DNA of 64,000 bases from Mycobacterium lentiflavum (GCF_022374895.2 NZ_CP092423.2:1984001-2048000); one strand, 5' to 3'; positions 28,701 through 36,719 are shown, numbered from the stretch's first letter. The notes: generated by a model not told the origin, from the letters alone. Numbers and translations are program-made.

Positions 28701-28960
28701 CCTTTCACGCCCCGCAGTTCACCGTCGCCTGGCCGACGGGGGAGATCGGCGGCATGGGTCTGGAAGGCGCGGTGCGCCTGGGCTATTCCAAGGAGCTGGC
28801 CGCGGCGGCCGATGCCGGCGAGCGCGAGCAACTATTCGAAAAGCTGGTCGCGGCGGCCTACCAACACGGCAAGGCACTGCGGGCCGCCACGACCTTCGAG
28901 CTGGACGACGTAATCGACCCTTCAGACTCCCGGGCCTGGATCACCAGGTTGGGAGTCTGA
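25736..28960 (+). CDS. Single-chain biotin-dependent (long-chain) acyl-CoA carboxylase
   Basis: A 1074-residue polypeptide that carries all three activities normally split between subunits. Residues 1-450 are biotin carboxylase (ATP-grasp, with VAGGGGRGMRRV and FLEINPRIQVEHTITEETTG). A biotin carboxyl carrier with EAMKMQH follows, the biotinyl Lys being residue 522. Residues from about 560 are carboxyltransferase N and C domains (ADGLVAGLATIG; KGYGLGAMAMAGGSFHAP). Size and order match the long-chain acyl-CoA carboxylase (LCC) described structurally from M. avium subsp. paratuberculosis, a homohexamer. The coupled upstream ligase supplies the likely substrate. The last codons form one arm of a strong hairpin. 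Confidence 0.92.
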   Translation: MNATLLIANRGEIALRIIRTATELGMPTVAVYAEDDAESPHVHAADEAIGLPGSGPDAYLDQSAILAAAKNAGAHLIHPGYGFLSENAEFARTCAAAGYTFIGPDADVLETVGNKSSARAAAMAAGVPVLPATDGPSSVEDVRAFFAARGGAVMIKAVAGGGGRGMRRVDSADQIDNAYRQCAAEAQRGFGNPAVFAEALVDDARHIEVQIVAAPAGPRTHALALGDRDCSIQRRYQKIVEIAPAQGISDTLRRELHLAAARLCGRAGLRGLATVEFLVTGQKFVFLEINPRIQVEHTITEETTGVDLVAAQLAIAGGASYYELGLPSGIASDGEEVIGEPAARRGIAIQARVNMETLTADGSVVPAAGALTVFSPPSGPGVRVDTFGRTGLALSTRYDSLLAKVVTHVRGSSFAAALRKSRTALAEFGVEGVRTNINFLQELLSDSQIESGVVTTNFLDAKLPALAAAALTHEHDIRMASVELYPGEEALRAQLAGTVVEMAPEGTEASPGDQLVVLEAMKMQHVLVAPDALCTVRNLVAPGQVVGTGDPLVVFALTGDSGGGESASAAVDLDQPRADLDEVRRRHLLTLDEGRQSAVAKRHRQGRRTARENIADLIDDGSFVEYGALAIAAQRSRRTDEDLIANTPADGLVAGLATIGADRFGRAAAEAVVVSYDYTVLAGTQGMRNHAKTDRVFDVAARKGLPVVLFAEGGGGRPGDTDVGGAAGLDVPTFRALAGLRGRVPLVSIVSGRCFAGNAALAGVCDVIIATPDANIGMGGPAMIEGGGLGVYPPDAIGPIDVQRHNGVVSLVARDEAHAVSLAKQYLSYFQGSVGDWAAPEPRLARHVVPENRLRAYDVRRAIESIVDIGSVLELRPDYGVGIVTALVRVEGVAYGLLANSSHHLGGAIDAEAADKAGDFLTMCESFRLSVISLCDTPGFMVGPDAEKQAAVRRFGRMFVLGARLTVPLGMIILRKGYGLGAMAMAGGSFHAPQFTVAWPTGEIGGMGLEGAVRLGYSKELAAAADAGEREQLFEKLVAAAYQHGKALRAATTFELDDVIDPSDSRAWITRLGV

Positions 28961-28966
28961 AGGGTC
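28916..28966. terminator. Strong 16-bp hairpin spanning the carboxylase stop codon
   Basis: GACCCTTCAGACTCCC (28916-28931) and its exact reverse complement (28951-28966) form a 16-bp perfect stem. The 19-base loop contains a second nested stem, CCTGG-ATCA-CCAGG (28935-28948). The carboxylase TGA at 28958-28960 lies inside the right arm. It sits between convergent genes and reads symmetrically, so it is a good bidirectional terminator. Confidence 0.85.
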
Positions 28967-28980
28967 GTGTCGAAGGGTTA

Positions 28981-29331
28981 TCAGGCGTGGCCGGATCCGC
29001 AGCCAACGCCGGGCAGACATCCGGTGCCGCCCGGAACGCCACCCGGGCCGGCGTTCTGGCCGCCGGAGCCGCAGCCGACGCCGGGCACGCAGCCTTGCCC
29101 ACCCGGACCGCCGCCCGGGCCGCCGTTCTGGCCACCGGATCCGCAGTTGCCGTTGGCGTCGCAACCGCCGCCGCCCGGGTCGTCCTTGAAGACGATGTGG
29201 GTGGGCGCCGGGCTGGTCATGGCCGGGGCGGTCGCAAAACTATCCGCCGCGGCCATTGGTGCAGCGGCGATCGCGGCAGCAACAGCGCCGCCGATGACTA
29301 GTGGTTTCAGGAGGGTCAATTTCGCTAACAT
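28981..29331 (-). CDS. Small secreted Gly-rich, Cys-containing protein
   Basis: A 116-residue protein. A Sec-type signal (MLAKLTLLKPLVIGGAVAAA, then APMAAADS) precedes a low-complexity mature part. That part contains two copies of a unit ending in CxPGVGCGSG and related GGQNxGPGG segments, with paired Cys residues suggesting disulfides. The frame is open to 29448, but the signal peptide fixes the ATG at 29331. Many mycobacteria encode similar short exported Gly-rich proteins of unknown function. It is convergent with the carboxylase and divergent from fabG5. Confidence 0.72.
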   Translation of the reverse strand: MLAKLTLLKPLVIGGAVAAAIAAAPMAAADSFATAPAMTSPAPTHIVFKDDPGGGGCDANGNCGSGGQNGGPGGGPGGQGCVPGVGCGSGGQNAGPGGVPGGTGCLPGVGCGSGHA

Positions 29332-29438
29332 GCGACTCGCATACCACGCACGCGTGCGGATAAAACCTCTCGATGAAAATTGATTGCAATCGACGTTCTT
29401 CGCTAACTCGGGCCCCACAAAACAAAAGGTGTACAACG

Positions 29439-30221
29439 ATGACCACACTGGATCTGACCGGCCGTACTGCGATCGTCACGGGGGCCTCGCGCGGAATCGG
29501 GCTGGCTATTTCGCAACAGCTGGCGGCCGCGGGCGCCAATGTGGTGCTGACCGCGCGCAAACAGGAAGCGGCGGACGCGGCCGCGGCTGAAGTGGGGGAA
29601 CGGGCGCTGGGCGTCGGTGCTCACGCGGTCGATGAGGACGCCGCGCGCAACTGCGTGCAGCTCACCCTGGAAAAGTTCGGCAGCGTCGACGTTTTGATCA
29701 ACAACGCGGGTACCAACCCGGCGTACGGTCCGCTGATCGACCAGGATCACGCGCGGTTCAGCAAGATCTTCGACGTCAATCTTTGGGCACCATTGCTGTG
29801 GACATCGCTGGTGGTCAAGGCATGGATGGGCGAGCACGGTGGCGCCATCGTCAACACCGCGTCCATCGGCGGGCTGCATCAATCGCCGGCGATGGGGATG
29901 TACAACGCCACCAAGGCAGCGCTGATCCACGTCACCAAACAACTGGCCCTGGAGCTGTCGCCGCGCGTGCGAGTCAATGCCATCGCTCCGGGCGTCGTTC
30001 GCACCAAATTGGCCGAGGCGCTGTGGAAGGACCACGAGGATCCATTGGCATCGCAGATCGCGCTCGGTCGCATCGGCGAGCCCGTCGACGTGGCCAACGC
30101 GGTCGCGTTCCTGGTCTCCGACGCGGCGAGCTGGATCACCGGCGAGACGATGGTGATCGACGGGGGCCTACTGCTGGGCGGCGCGCAGGGCTTCCAAATG
30201 CGGCCCGAGGACGACCGGTGA
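29439..30221 (+). CDS. fabG5: SDR family oxidoreductase FabG5 (Rv2766c-like)
   Basis: A 260-residue classical short-chain dehydrogenase. Cofactor binding is GASRGIGLA, followed by NNAGTNPAYGP; catalytic Ser is in TASIGG and Tyr-x3-Lys is in YNATK. It closely resembles what I recall of M. tuberculosis Rv2766c, annotated as a 3-oxoacyl-ACP reductase. AAAAGG lies before the ATG. It heads an operon with two acyl-CoA dehydrogenases and a glycosyltransferase, overlapping the first dehydrogenase by 4 bases (GTGA). In this context it may act on hydroxyacyl-CoA in beta-oxidation. Confidence 0.9.
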   Translation: MTTLDLTGRTAIVTGASRGIGLAISQQLAAAGANVVLTARKQEAADAAAAEVGERALGVGAHAVDEDAARNCVQLTLEKFGSVDVLINNAGTNPAYGPLIDQDHARFSKIFDVNLWAPLLWTSLVVKAWMGEHGGAIVNTASIGGLHQSPAMGMYNATKAALIHVTKQLALELSPRVRVNAIAPGVVRTKLAEALWKDHEDPLASQIALGRIGEPVDVANAVAFLVSDAASWITGETMVIDGGLLLGGAQGFQMRPEDDR

Positions 30222-31408
30222 GTAGCGAAGATCTGGATGCGCGGGTAGAGGCACTATTGGACGAGCACGACCCGGCGACCACCGACCCACGCGATTTCCT
30301 TGGCGCGCAATTCGATGCCGGGCTGGCCTGGGTCCACCTGCCGCCGGGGTTCGGCGGCTTGGACCTGCCGCGCAAAGCCCAGGAGTACGTCGACACGCAG
30401 CTCGCCGCGGCCGGCGCGCCGGTGGGCGGCACGGTGAAGAACTACATCGGCATGGGCATGGCGGCGCCCACGATCGCGGCCTTCGGCACCGACGAGCAGA
30501 AGCGAAAGTTCTTGCGTCCGTTGTTCACCGGCGAACAGATCTATTGCCAGTTGTTCAGCGAACCCGGTGCCGGATCGGACCTGGCCGGGGTGGCCACCCG
30601 CGCGGTCCGCGACGGTGACGACTGGATCGTCAACGGTCAGAAGGTGTGGACGTCGCAGGCGCAGAACGCTCAGATGGCTATCCTGGTCGCCCGCACCGAC
30701 CCGTCGGTACCCAAACACGCTGGCCTGACTTACTTTCTGTGTGACGTGACCCAACCCGGCGTCGAGATCAGGCCGCTGCGCCAGATCACCGGCGAGGCCG
30801 AATTCAACGAGGTGTTCCTGACCGATGTCCGGGTGCCCGACGCGAATCGGCTCGGCCCCGTAGGCGGTGGCTGGCGGGTCGCGACCACGACACTGAACAA
30901 CGAGCGGGTCGCGATCGGTTCTCGTTCCGGTGTGCCCCGCGAAAGCGGCCACATCGGCAAGGTGGCCACAGTGTGGCGAAACGAGCCCGCACTGCGTGAT
31001 CCCGCTATGCACGACGAACTGATGCGTCTGTGGGTCGAGGCGGAGGTGCTGCGGCTGGCCGGCGAACGGTTGGGGCAGCAGGCCAGCACCGGTCAGCCCG
31101 GGCCGGAGGGCGCGGGCATGAAGATCGCCTTTGCGACGCTGGCGCAGGCGATCTCGGGCTTCGAGATCGAAATGCACGGCGAGGCGGGACTGCAGTACGA
31201 CGACTGGACCATGCGCAGACCCGAGACGGTCGACCTGGTCGGTCGTGAACCCGGTTACCGGTATCTGCGCGCGCGGGGCAACTCGATCGAGGGGGGTACG
31301 TCAGAGATCTTGCGCAACACCATCTCCGAGCGAATTCTCGGGCTACCCGGCGAGCACCGCGTCGACAAGGACAGGCCGTGGTCGGACCTGGAAAAGGGGG
31401 TTCGATGA
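30218..31408 (+). CDS. Acyl-CoA dehydrogenase, catalytic-type subunit (FadE family)
   Basis: A 396-residue FAD-dependent dehydrogenase. Conserved segments are QLFSEPGAGSDLAGVATRA (flavin binding), VWTSQAQNAQMAILVARTD, and the C-terminal SIEGGTSEILRNTISER, where the catalytic Glu of the family lies. The GTG start overlaps the fabG5 stop. Its stop overlaps the ATG of the next gene, another acyl-CoA dehydrogenase. Such adjacent unequal pairs form alpha2-beta2 heterotetramers in mycobacterial steroid and lipid catabolism, and this gene is the one with the active-site signature. The substrate is unknown. Confidence 0.88.
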   Translation: MSSEDLDARVEALLDEHDPATTDPRDFLGAQFDAGLAWVHLPPGFGGLDLPRKAQEYVDTQLAAAGAPVGGTVKNYIGMGMAAPTIAAFGTDEQKRKFLRPLFTGEQIYCQLFSEPGAGSDLAGVATRAVRDGDDWIVNGQKVWTSQAQNAQMAILVARTDPSVPKHAGLTYFLCDVTQPGVEIRPLRQITGEAEFNEVFLTDVRVPDANRLGPVGGGWRVATTTLNNERVAIGSRSGVPRESGHIGKVATVWRNEPALRDPAMHDELMRLWVEAEVLRLAGERLGQQASTGQPGPEGAGMKIAFATLAQAISGFEIEMHGEAGLQYDDWTMRRPETVDLVGREPGYRYLRARGNSIEGGTSEILRNTISERILGLPGEHRVDKDRPWSDLEKGVR

Positions 31409-32502
31409 GCATCGGTGATCTGCTGTACTCCGACACCGAGGACGCCCTGCGGGATAGCGTTCGTCGCCTGTTCGCCGACCGGTGCCCACCCGAGCTGGTG
31501 GCCCGGGCGTATGATTCAGCGCCACAGGACTTTTCCGATGTGTGGCGGCTGCTGGCCGGTGACTTGGGGGTAGCCGGCCTGCTAGTGCCGGAGTCGCGTG
31601 GCGGTGCGGGCGCCAGTGCCCGCGAGGCCGCGGTGGTGATGGAGGAGATCGGTCGCGCGGTCGCGCCGGTGCCGTTTCTGTCCAGCGCGGTGCTCGCGAC
31701 GGTCGCACTGTTGCGTGCCGGCGACACCGAAACCCTGTCCGCGCTGGCCCAGGGGGAGCAGACCGCCGCGCTGGTGGTTGCGCTGTCGACTGCTCCCGGC
31801 GATCCGGTCGCGGGGGTGAGCGCCGGCACCGACGGTTTGACCGGGATCGTCAGCAGCGTGGCCGGCGCCGCCGAGGCCGACGTATTGGTGGTGCCGGTCG
31901 CGGGCACCGACGGCCTCGAGTTGCACACCGTCTCCGGTAGCGCGGCTGGGGTCGAAGTGTCACCGCTACTGGCCTTGGATATGACGAGACCCCTTGCGAA
32001 TGTCCAGTTTTCGGCGACGCCGTCAATCCGCGTCGGGCCGGCGGGTGAGGCGGTGGCCGCGGCGCTGCAGACTGGTGCCGCGCTGTTGGCGTCCGAGCAA
32101 CTCGGGGTGGCGCAGTGGTGTTTCGAGACCACGCTGGCTTATGTCAAGCAGCGCAAGCAATTCGGTCGCGCGATCGGGTCCTACCAGGCGATCAAGCACC
32201 GGTTGGCGGATCTATGGTTCGAGGTCGGGTCGGCGACGGCCGCGGCGCGCTACGCCGCGGACACCTGCGCCCGGGAAGATCCCGACGCGAGCATCGCCGC
32301 GGCCGTAGCGCAGGCTTACTGCAGCGGTATCGCGGTGCATGCGGCCGAGGAGTGTGTGCAGCTGCATGGGGGCATCGGCATGACGTGGGAGTATCCGGCC
32401 CATCTGTACCTCAAGCGGGCCAAGAGCGATCAGTTGGCCTTCGGCACCGCCTACCGCCATCGGGCCCGGCTGGCCGCTCTGGTCGACCTGCCGATCTCGT
32501 AA
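31405..32502 (+). CDS. Acyl-CoA dehydrogenase, partner subunit (FadE family)
   Basis: A 365-residue acyl-CoA dehydrogenase-fold protein. It keeps the C-terminal cofactor region (RKQFGRAIGSYQAIKHRLAD; VQLHGGIGMTWEYPAHLYLK). It lacks the EGGTSEI-type active-site segment of its neighbour, so it is probably the non-catalytic half of a heteromeric enzyme. The ATG overlaps the upstream stop (ATGA). Residues 1-140 are the helical N-terminal domain, with LLVPESRGGAGASAREAAVV. Confidence 0.87.
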   Translation: MSIGDLLYSDTEDALRDSVRRLFADRCPPELVARAYDSAPQDFSDVWRLLAGDLGVAGLLVPESRGGAGASAREAAVVMEEIGRAVAPVPFLSSAVLATVALLRAGDTETLSALAQGEQTAALVVALSTAPGDPVAGVSAGTDGLTGIVSSVAGAAEADVLVVPVAGTDGLELHTVSGSAAGVEVSPLLALDMTRPLANVQFSATPSIRVGPAGEAVAAALQTGAALLASEQLGVAQWCFETTLAYVKQRKQFGRAIGSYQAIKHRLADLWFEVGSATAAARYAADTCAREDPDASIAAAVAQAYCSGIAVHAAEECVQLHGGIGMTWEYPAHLYLKRAKSDQLAFGTAYRHRARLAALVDLPIS

Positions 32503-32507
32503 TCGCC

Positions 32508-33737
32508 ATGCGGGTGCTGTTGTCGACGTACGACACGCGCGGCGGCGTCGAACCACTGCTGGCAGTCGCGGTGCAGCTGCGGGCACTCGGCGCCCAGGCA
32601 GTGGTGTGCGCGCCGCCAGACGACGAATTCACCGAGCGGGCAGCCGCTTTCGGGATTCCGCTGGTGGGATTCGGTCCGTCGGTGCGCGCGATGACAACCG
32701 CGGCGGCGCAGTCCTCGGAGGCGGACGTGCGCGCGCATGTGCTGGGTCTGCTCGCCGCGCAGTTCGACACGGTCGCTGCCGCGGCGCAGGGGTGCGACGC
32801 GATAGTGGCGACCGCCCTGGTCTGGACGGCGGCCGGCGCACGCTCGGTGGCCGAGAAACTCGGCATCCACTACGTCTACGGCAGCTATCACCCGACCCAC
32901 CTGCCGTCGCCTTATCACCCGCCGCCGGAGTTTGTCGGCCGGGCAATGGGGACCAGCGAGATCGACCACCGGATGATGTGGAACCACAACGCCCACAACG
33001 CCAACATGTTGTTCGGTCCGACGCTCAACAGTCACCGGGCGGCGATCGGTCTGGCCCCGGTGGACGACGTGCGGGGCTACGCCTACACCAACCGCCCGTG
33101 GCTGGCGGCCGACCCGACGCTTGGCCCGTGGCAGCCGCTCGCGGATCTGCCCGTTGTGCAAACCGGCGCCTGGGTGCTGCGCGACGAACGCCCCCTATCG
33201 GCCGAGCTGCAGGAGTTCCTGGACGCCGGCACGCCGCCGGTGTATCTGGGCTTCGGCAGCATGCCGCTGTGGGGTTCCAAGGACGTCGTCCCGATGGCGA
33301 TCGAGGCCATTCGCGCCCAGGGCAGGCGGGTGCTGCTGTCGCACGGCTGGGCCGAGCTGGTCCCCATCGACGACCGCGATGACTGCCTGGCCGTCGGTGA
33401 GGTCAATCAGCAAGCGCTGTTCGGGCGGGTGGCCGCCGTCGTGCACCACGGCGGCGCGGGCACGACGACGACGGCGGCGCGCGCCGGCGTGCCTCAGCTC
33501 GTCGTGCCGCAGGGGGCCGACCAGGTGTATTGGGCCTGCCGGGTGGCGGAGCTGGGCATCGGTACCGCGTGTGACGGCCCGACGCCGCCGCCGGGCTCGC
33601 TGCCGGCCGCGCTCGAGATGGTCCTGACCGACGAGACCCGCGCCCGGGCGAACGCGGTGGCGGCCATGACCCGCGATGACGGCGCCGCGGTGGCCGCCAG
33701 GTTGTTGCTCGACGCGGTGAGTCAGGCAAAGCGTTAG
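32508..33737 (+). CDS. Glycosyltransferase family 1 (GtfA/Rv1524-like)
   Basis: A 409-residue GT-B fold enzyme. The N-terminus MRVLLSTYDTRGGVEPLLAV and the nucleotide-sugar motif VVHHGGAGTTTTAARAGVP resemble the transferases of glycopeptidolipid synthesis and M. tuberculosis Rv1524/Rv1526c. The ATG at 32508 is 5 bases after the dehydrogenase stop, so it is probably the last gene of the fabG5 operon. That suggests glycosylation of a lipid made or trimmed by the neighbouring enzymes (inference). Its stop overlaps the convergent hydrolase by 4 bases. Confidence 0.88.
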   Translation: MRVLLSTYDTRGGVEPLLAVAVQLRALGAQAVVCAPPDDEFTERAAAFGIPLVGFGPSVRAMTTAAAQSSEADVRAHVLGLLAAQFDTVAAAAQGCDAIVATALVWTAAGARSVAEKLGIHYVYGSYHPTHLPSPYHPPPEFVGRAMGTSEIDHRMMWNHNAHNANMLFGPTLNSHRAAIGLAPVDDVRGYAYTNRPWLAADPTLGPWQPLADLPVVQTGAWVLRDERPLSAELQEFLDAGTPPVYLGFGSMPLWGSKDVVPMAIEAIRAQGRRVLLSHGWAELVPIDDRDDCLAVGEVNQQALFGRVAAVVHHGGAGTTTTAARAGVPQLVVPQGADQVYWACRVAELGIGTACDGPTPPPGSLPAALEMVLTDETRARANAVAAMTRDDGAAVAARLLLDAVSQAKR

Positions 33738-34483
33738 CGCGGCAGCGCCGACGCGAAGAGCTCCGTCATCGCCTGCCAATGCCGCTGCGCGGCGGCCTCG
33801 TCATAGGGCGCGTTGTCCGGGACCGCGAAGCCGTGGGCCGCGGAGTACCACTCGATGGTGTGCCGCACGCCGGCCGCGTTCAGCGCCTTGTCAAGCTGTT
33901 CGGCGTGGTCGGGGGTGAACGACGCATCGTTCTCGGCGCCGCCGACGTAGACCGTGGCGGTCATCTTCTCGGCCAGCAGGTGCGGGCTGTCGGCGGTGTC
34001 AGAGACCAGGCCGCCGCCGTGGAAGGACGCCGCGGCCGCGACGCGGTCGGGAATCCGGCCGGCCACCATCACCGAGATTCGCCCGCCCATGCAGTAGCCG
34101 CACACGCCGAAGCGTTCACCGGACACCTCGGGACGGTCCGCCAGGTAATCGAAGAACGCGCGGCCGTCGCTGGTGATCTTGTCCGGCGTCAGGCTGCCGA
34201 TCATCGAAAACAGGCGCTTGCGTTCCTGTTCGTCGCCGAACACGCTGGCCATGTCGAACGGGGCCCAGCCGGCGTCGCGGTAGTACACGTCCGGCAGCAG
34301 CACCGTGTAACCGAATCCGGCCAGCTTGGCCGCCATCTGCTGGAAGGTGTCGCGCACTCCGCCGGCGTCGGGATACATGATCACGCCCGGGTGGGGGGCT
34401 TGGGTGTCCGGACCTCCGGGGGTGAACAGATGGACCGTGCAGGTCCCGTCGGCGGTGGTGATGGTGTCGGTGATGTTCGGCAT
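33734..34483 (-). CDS. Dienelactone hydrolase family protein (Rv2765-like)
   Basis: A 249-residue alpha/beta hydrolase. The nucleophile is Cys in CGYCMGGRISV rather than Ser, as in dienelactone hydrolase; the acid is in GGAENDASF and the His in SAAHGFAVP. It is convergent with the glycosyltransferase and divergent from thyA. True dienelactone substrates are unlikely to be the only ones; many mycobacterial members have unknown substrates. Confidence 0.88.
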   Translation of the reverse strand: MPNITDTITTADGTCTVHLFTPGGPDTQAPHPGVIMYPDAGGVRDTFQQMAAKLAGFGYTVLLPDVYYRDAGWAPFDMASVFGDEQERKRLFSMIGSLTPDKITSDGRAFFDYLADRPEVSGERFGVCGYCMGGRISVMVAGRIPDRVAAAASFHGGGLVSDTADSPHLLAEKMTATVYVGGAENDASFTPDHAEQLDKALNAAGVRHTIEWYSAAHGFAVPDNAPYDEAAAQRHWQAMTELFASALPR

Positions 34484-34501
34484 GGCACCCGTTCTACTCC
34501 G

Positions 34502-34575
34502 TGCGATCGCCGCTAGATTTTTTGGCGTCGACCCGCCGCGCCCGGCTTCGCCGCGCTTGCGATCGCCGCTAAGCT
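34502..34575 (+). promoter_or_regulatory. Duplicated promoter-like element upstream of thyA
   Basis: TGCGATCGCCGCTA occurs at 34502-34515 and again at 34558-34571. Each copy runs directly into a TANNNT -10 element: TAGATT at 34514-34519 and TAAGCT at 34570-34575. The second ends 6 bases before the thyA GTG and would give a leaderless thyA mRNA. The first would start transcription near 34526, giving a leader of about 56 bases. Confidence 0.6.
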
Positions 34576-34581
34576 TTCCGC

Positions 34582-35382
34582 GTGCCGATCCCCACGCCCT
34601 ACGAGGACTTACTGCGGCTGGTCCTCGAGACGGGTTCGGTCAAATCGGACCGCACCGGCACCGGGACCCGCAGCCTGTTCGGCCATCAGTTGCGCTACGA
34701 CCTGTCGTCCGGCTTCCCGCTGCTGACCACCAAGAAGGTCCACCTCAAATCGGTGGTCTACGAGCTGTTGTGGTTCCTGCGCGGCGACTCCAACGTCGGC
34801 TGGCTACAGCAGCACGGCGTCACGATCTGGGACGAATGGGCCAGCGACACAGGCGATCTCGGCCCCATCTACGGCGTGCAGTGGCGATCCTGGCCGACCC
34901 CGTCAGGTGAGCACATCGACCAGATCAGCGCCGCGCTGGAGTTGCTGCGCACCGACCCGAACTCCCGGCGCAACATCGTCTCGGCCTGGAACGTCGGCGA
35001 AATCCCGCAGATGGCCCTGCCGCCGTGTCACGCGTTCTTCCAGTTCTACGTGGCCGACGGCAGGCTCAGTTGCCAGCTCTACCAGCGCAGCGCGGATTTG
35101 TTCCTCGGCGTGCCGTTCAACATCGCCAGCTATGCGCTGCTGACCCACATGATGGCGGCCCAGGCCGGCCTGGGTGTCGGCGAGTTCGTCTGGACCGGCG
35201 GCGACTGCCACATCTATGACAACCACGTCGAGCAGGTGCGCACGCAGCTCAGTCGCGATCCGCGGCCGTATCCGGAACTTGTTTTGGCCCAACGGGATTC
35301 GATCTTCGACTACACCTACGACGACATCGTCGTGAAGAACTACGACCCGCACCCGGCGATCAAAGCTCCCGTCGCTGTATGA
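34582..35382 (+). CDS. thyA: Thymidylate synthase ThyA
   Basis: A 266-residue folate-dependent thymidylate synthase converting dUMP to dTMP with methylene-tetrahydrofolate. The catalytic Cys is residue 149 in [12 protein letters not shown], and dUMP contacts are in [18 protein letters not shown]. The N-terminus [13 protein letters not shown] is standard. The GTG start is set by the family N-terminus and the leaderless promoter. It overlaps dfrA by 4 bases, coupling dTMP synthesis with regeneration of tetrahydrofolate. The window also encodes the unrelated ThyX. Confidence 0.97.
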   Translation: MPIPTPYEDLLRLVLETGSVKSDRTGTGTRSLFGHQLRYDLSSGFPLLTTKKVHLKSVVYELLWFLRGDSNVGWLQQHGVTIWDEWASDTGDLGPIYGVQWRSWPTPSGEHIDQISAALELLRTDPNSRRNIVSAWNVGEIPQMALPPCHAFFQFYVADGRLSCQLYQRSADLFLGVPFNIASYALLTHMMAAQAGLGVGEFVWTGGDCHIYDNHVEQVRTQLSRDPRPYPELVLAQRDSIFDYTYDDIVVKNYDPHPAIKAPVAV

Positions 35383-35864
35383 CGCACCTCGGTTTGGTGT
35401 GGGCTCAGTCCACATCCGGTGTCATCGGCCGCAAGGGCGACATCCCCTGGAACGTGCCCGAAGACCTGGCCCGCTTCAAGCAGGTGACTGTGGGCCACAC
35501 GGTGGTGATGGGCCGGCTGACCTGGGACTCGTTGCCGGCCAGGGTGCGGCCGCTGCCCGGCCGCCGCAATATCGTGCTGTCCCGCCGCAGCGACTTCGTC
35601 GCCGACGGAGCCGAAGTGGTCGACTCCCTGGACACGGCCCTGACCGACCCCGAAACCTGGGTGATCGGCGGTGCCCAGGTCTACCAGCTCGCGTTGCCGC
35701 ACGCCGCACGATGCGAGGTCACCGAGATCGAGATCGACCTGATCCGCGAGGACGAGGACGCGCTGGCGCCGGTGCTCGACGAGACATGGGTCGGCAAGAC
35801 GGGCGAATGGCAGGTCAGCCGCTCGGGCCTGCGGTATCGGTTCCACAGCTATCGTCGGTCCTGA
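35379..35864 (+). CDS. dfrA: Dihydrofolate reductase
   Basis: A 161-residue NADPH-dependent enzyme reducing dihydrofolate, the product of ThyA, to tetrahydrofolate. Motifs are [20 protein letters not shown] (active-site Asp and Met20-loop region), [12 protein letters not shown] and [14 protein letters not shown]. The ATG overlaps the thyA TGA, an operon order known from mycobacteria. Length matches the M. tuberculosis enzyme. Confidence 0.97.
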   Translation: MTHLGLVWAQSTSGVIGRKGDIPWNVPEDLARFKQVTVGHTVVMGRLTWDSLPARVRPLPGRRNIVLSRRSDFVADGAEVVDSLDTALTDPETWVIGGAQVYQLALPHAARCEVTEIEIDLIREDEDALAPVLDETWVGKTGEWQVSRSGLRYRFHSYRRS

Positions 35865-35976
35865 GCGCTCGCCCCGGCGGCGCGTCTGCGTCAGTGGTCG
35901 GGCCTGACATACTCGACGGGGTCGGTGGGGTCGGCGCGAGGCGGTTTACGGAATTTCCAGGGAGGGGAAATCGGCA

Positions 35977-36678
35977 GTGATCACCGAACCGGCGATGGCA
36001 TTCGGCCGCAAGTTCATGGGCTATGACGCGGCCGCGGTCGATGCGCACATCGAGATGTTGACCACCAAGCAGAATCTGCTGCACAACGACGTCGAGAGCC
36101 TGCGGGCCCGGCTGCGGGATTCCGGCGAGGAAGCGGCCGCACTGCGCAAGGAGGTCGCGGCGCTCACCGACACCTCACCCGCGCCGCACGCGATGCAACA
36201 GCGGATGGCAAAGATGCTGAGCCGCGCCGTCGAGGAGATTTCCGAGATGCAGGCCGAGGCACGGGCCGAGGCGGCGGCGCTGATCGCGGCGGCCGAAGCG
36301 GAAATCGAGGCCGAGCAACGAAAGCACCGCGAGGTGTTGGCGGATTTGGCCGCGCAGCAAAAGGCCATGGAAGCCGAGTACCGCGAAACCAGGAAAACGC
36401 TCGAGGCCGAACTGGCCAGCATGCGCGACGACGCCCAAAAGGCGCGTGAGCAGCTGCTTGCCGACGCCAAGGAGCGAGTCGAACGGGATCGTGAGCAGGC
36501 CCGGCGCGCGGTGAACGCCGCATGCGACCAGCGGATCAAGGTGCTCGAACAGCTGATGGGCGTCTACCGCGACCTGGAAACGGTTCCGGCCGCACTCGAG
36601 GCGGCGTACCACGAACAGAAGAATCCGCCGAAGGCCGACGCCGCGGCATCCGCGGACGAGAAGGTCAGCGCGGGGTGA
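35977..36678 (+). CDS. DivIVA-domain coiled-coil protein
   Basis: A 233-residue protein. The short N-terminal DivIVA-like motif (FGRKFMGYDAAAVDAHIEML) is followed by a continuous coiled coil from about residue 35 to 200, rich in Ala, Glu, Arg and Lys, and a Pro/Ala tail. DivIVA proteins mark curved membrane at poles and septa; mycobacterial relatives are Wag31 and SepIVA (Rv2927c-like), to which this appears related rather than identical. The start is GTG at 35977 with GGGAGGGG before it. It stands between dfrA and the glycosylase gene, with its own 112-base upstream region. Confidence 0.75.
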   Translation: MITEPAMAFGRKFMGYDAAAVDAHIEMLTTKQNLLHNDVESLRARLRDSGEEAAALRKEVAALTDTSPAPHAMQQRMAKMLSRAVEEISEMQAEARAEAAALIAAAEAEIEAEQRKHREVLADLAAQQKAMEAEYRETRKTLEAELASMRDDAQKAREQLLADAKERVERDREQARRAVNAACDQRIKVLEQLMGVYRDLETVPAALEAAYHEQKNPPKADAAASADEKVSAG

Positions 36679-36707
36679 GCCTTCGCTGAGGGCGGCCGGT
36701 TGACCGG

Positions 36708-36713
36708 TATTCT
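36708..36713 (+). promoter_or_regulatory. -10 element TATTCT of the glycosylase-hsdMS operon (predicted leaderless)
   Basis: TATTCT ends 6 bases before the GTG at 36720, so transcription should begin at the start codon. There is no ribosome-binding site. Confidence 0.6.
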
Positions 36714-36719
36714 CGGCGC

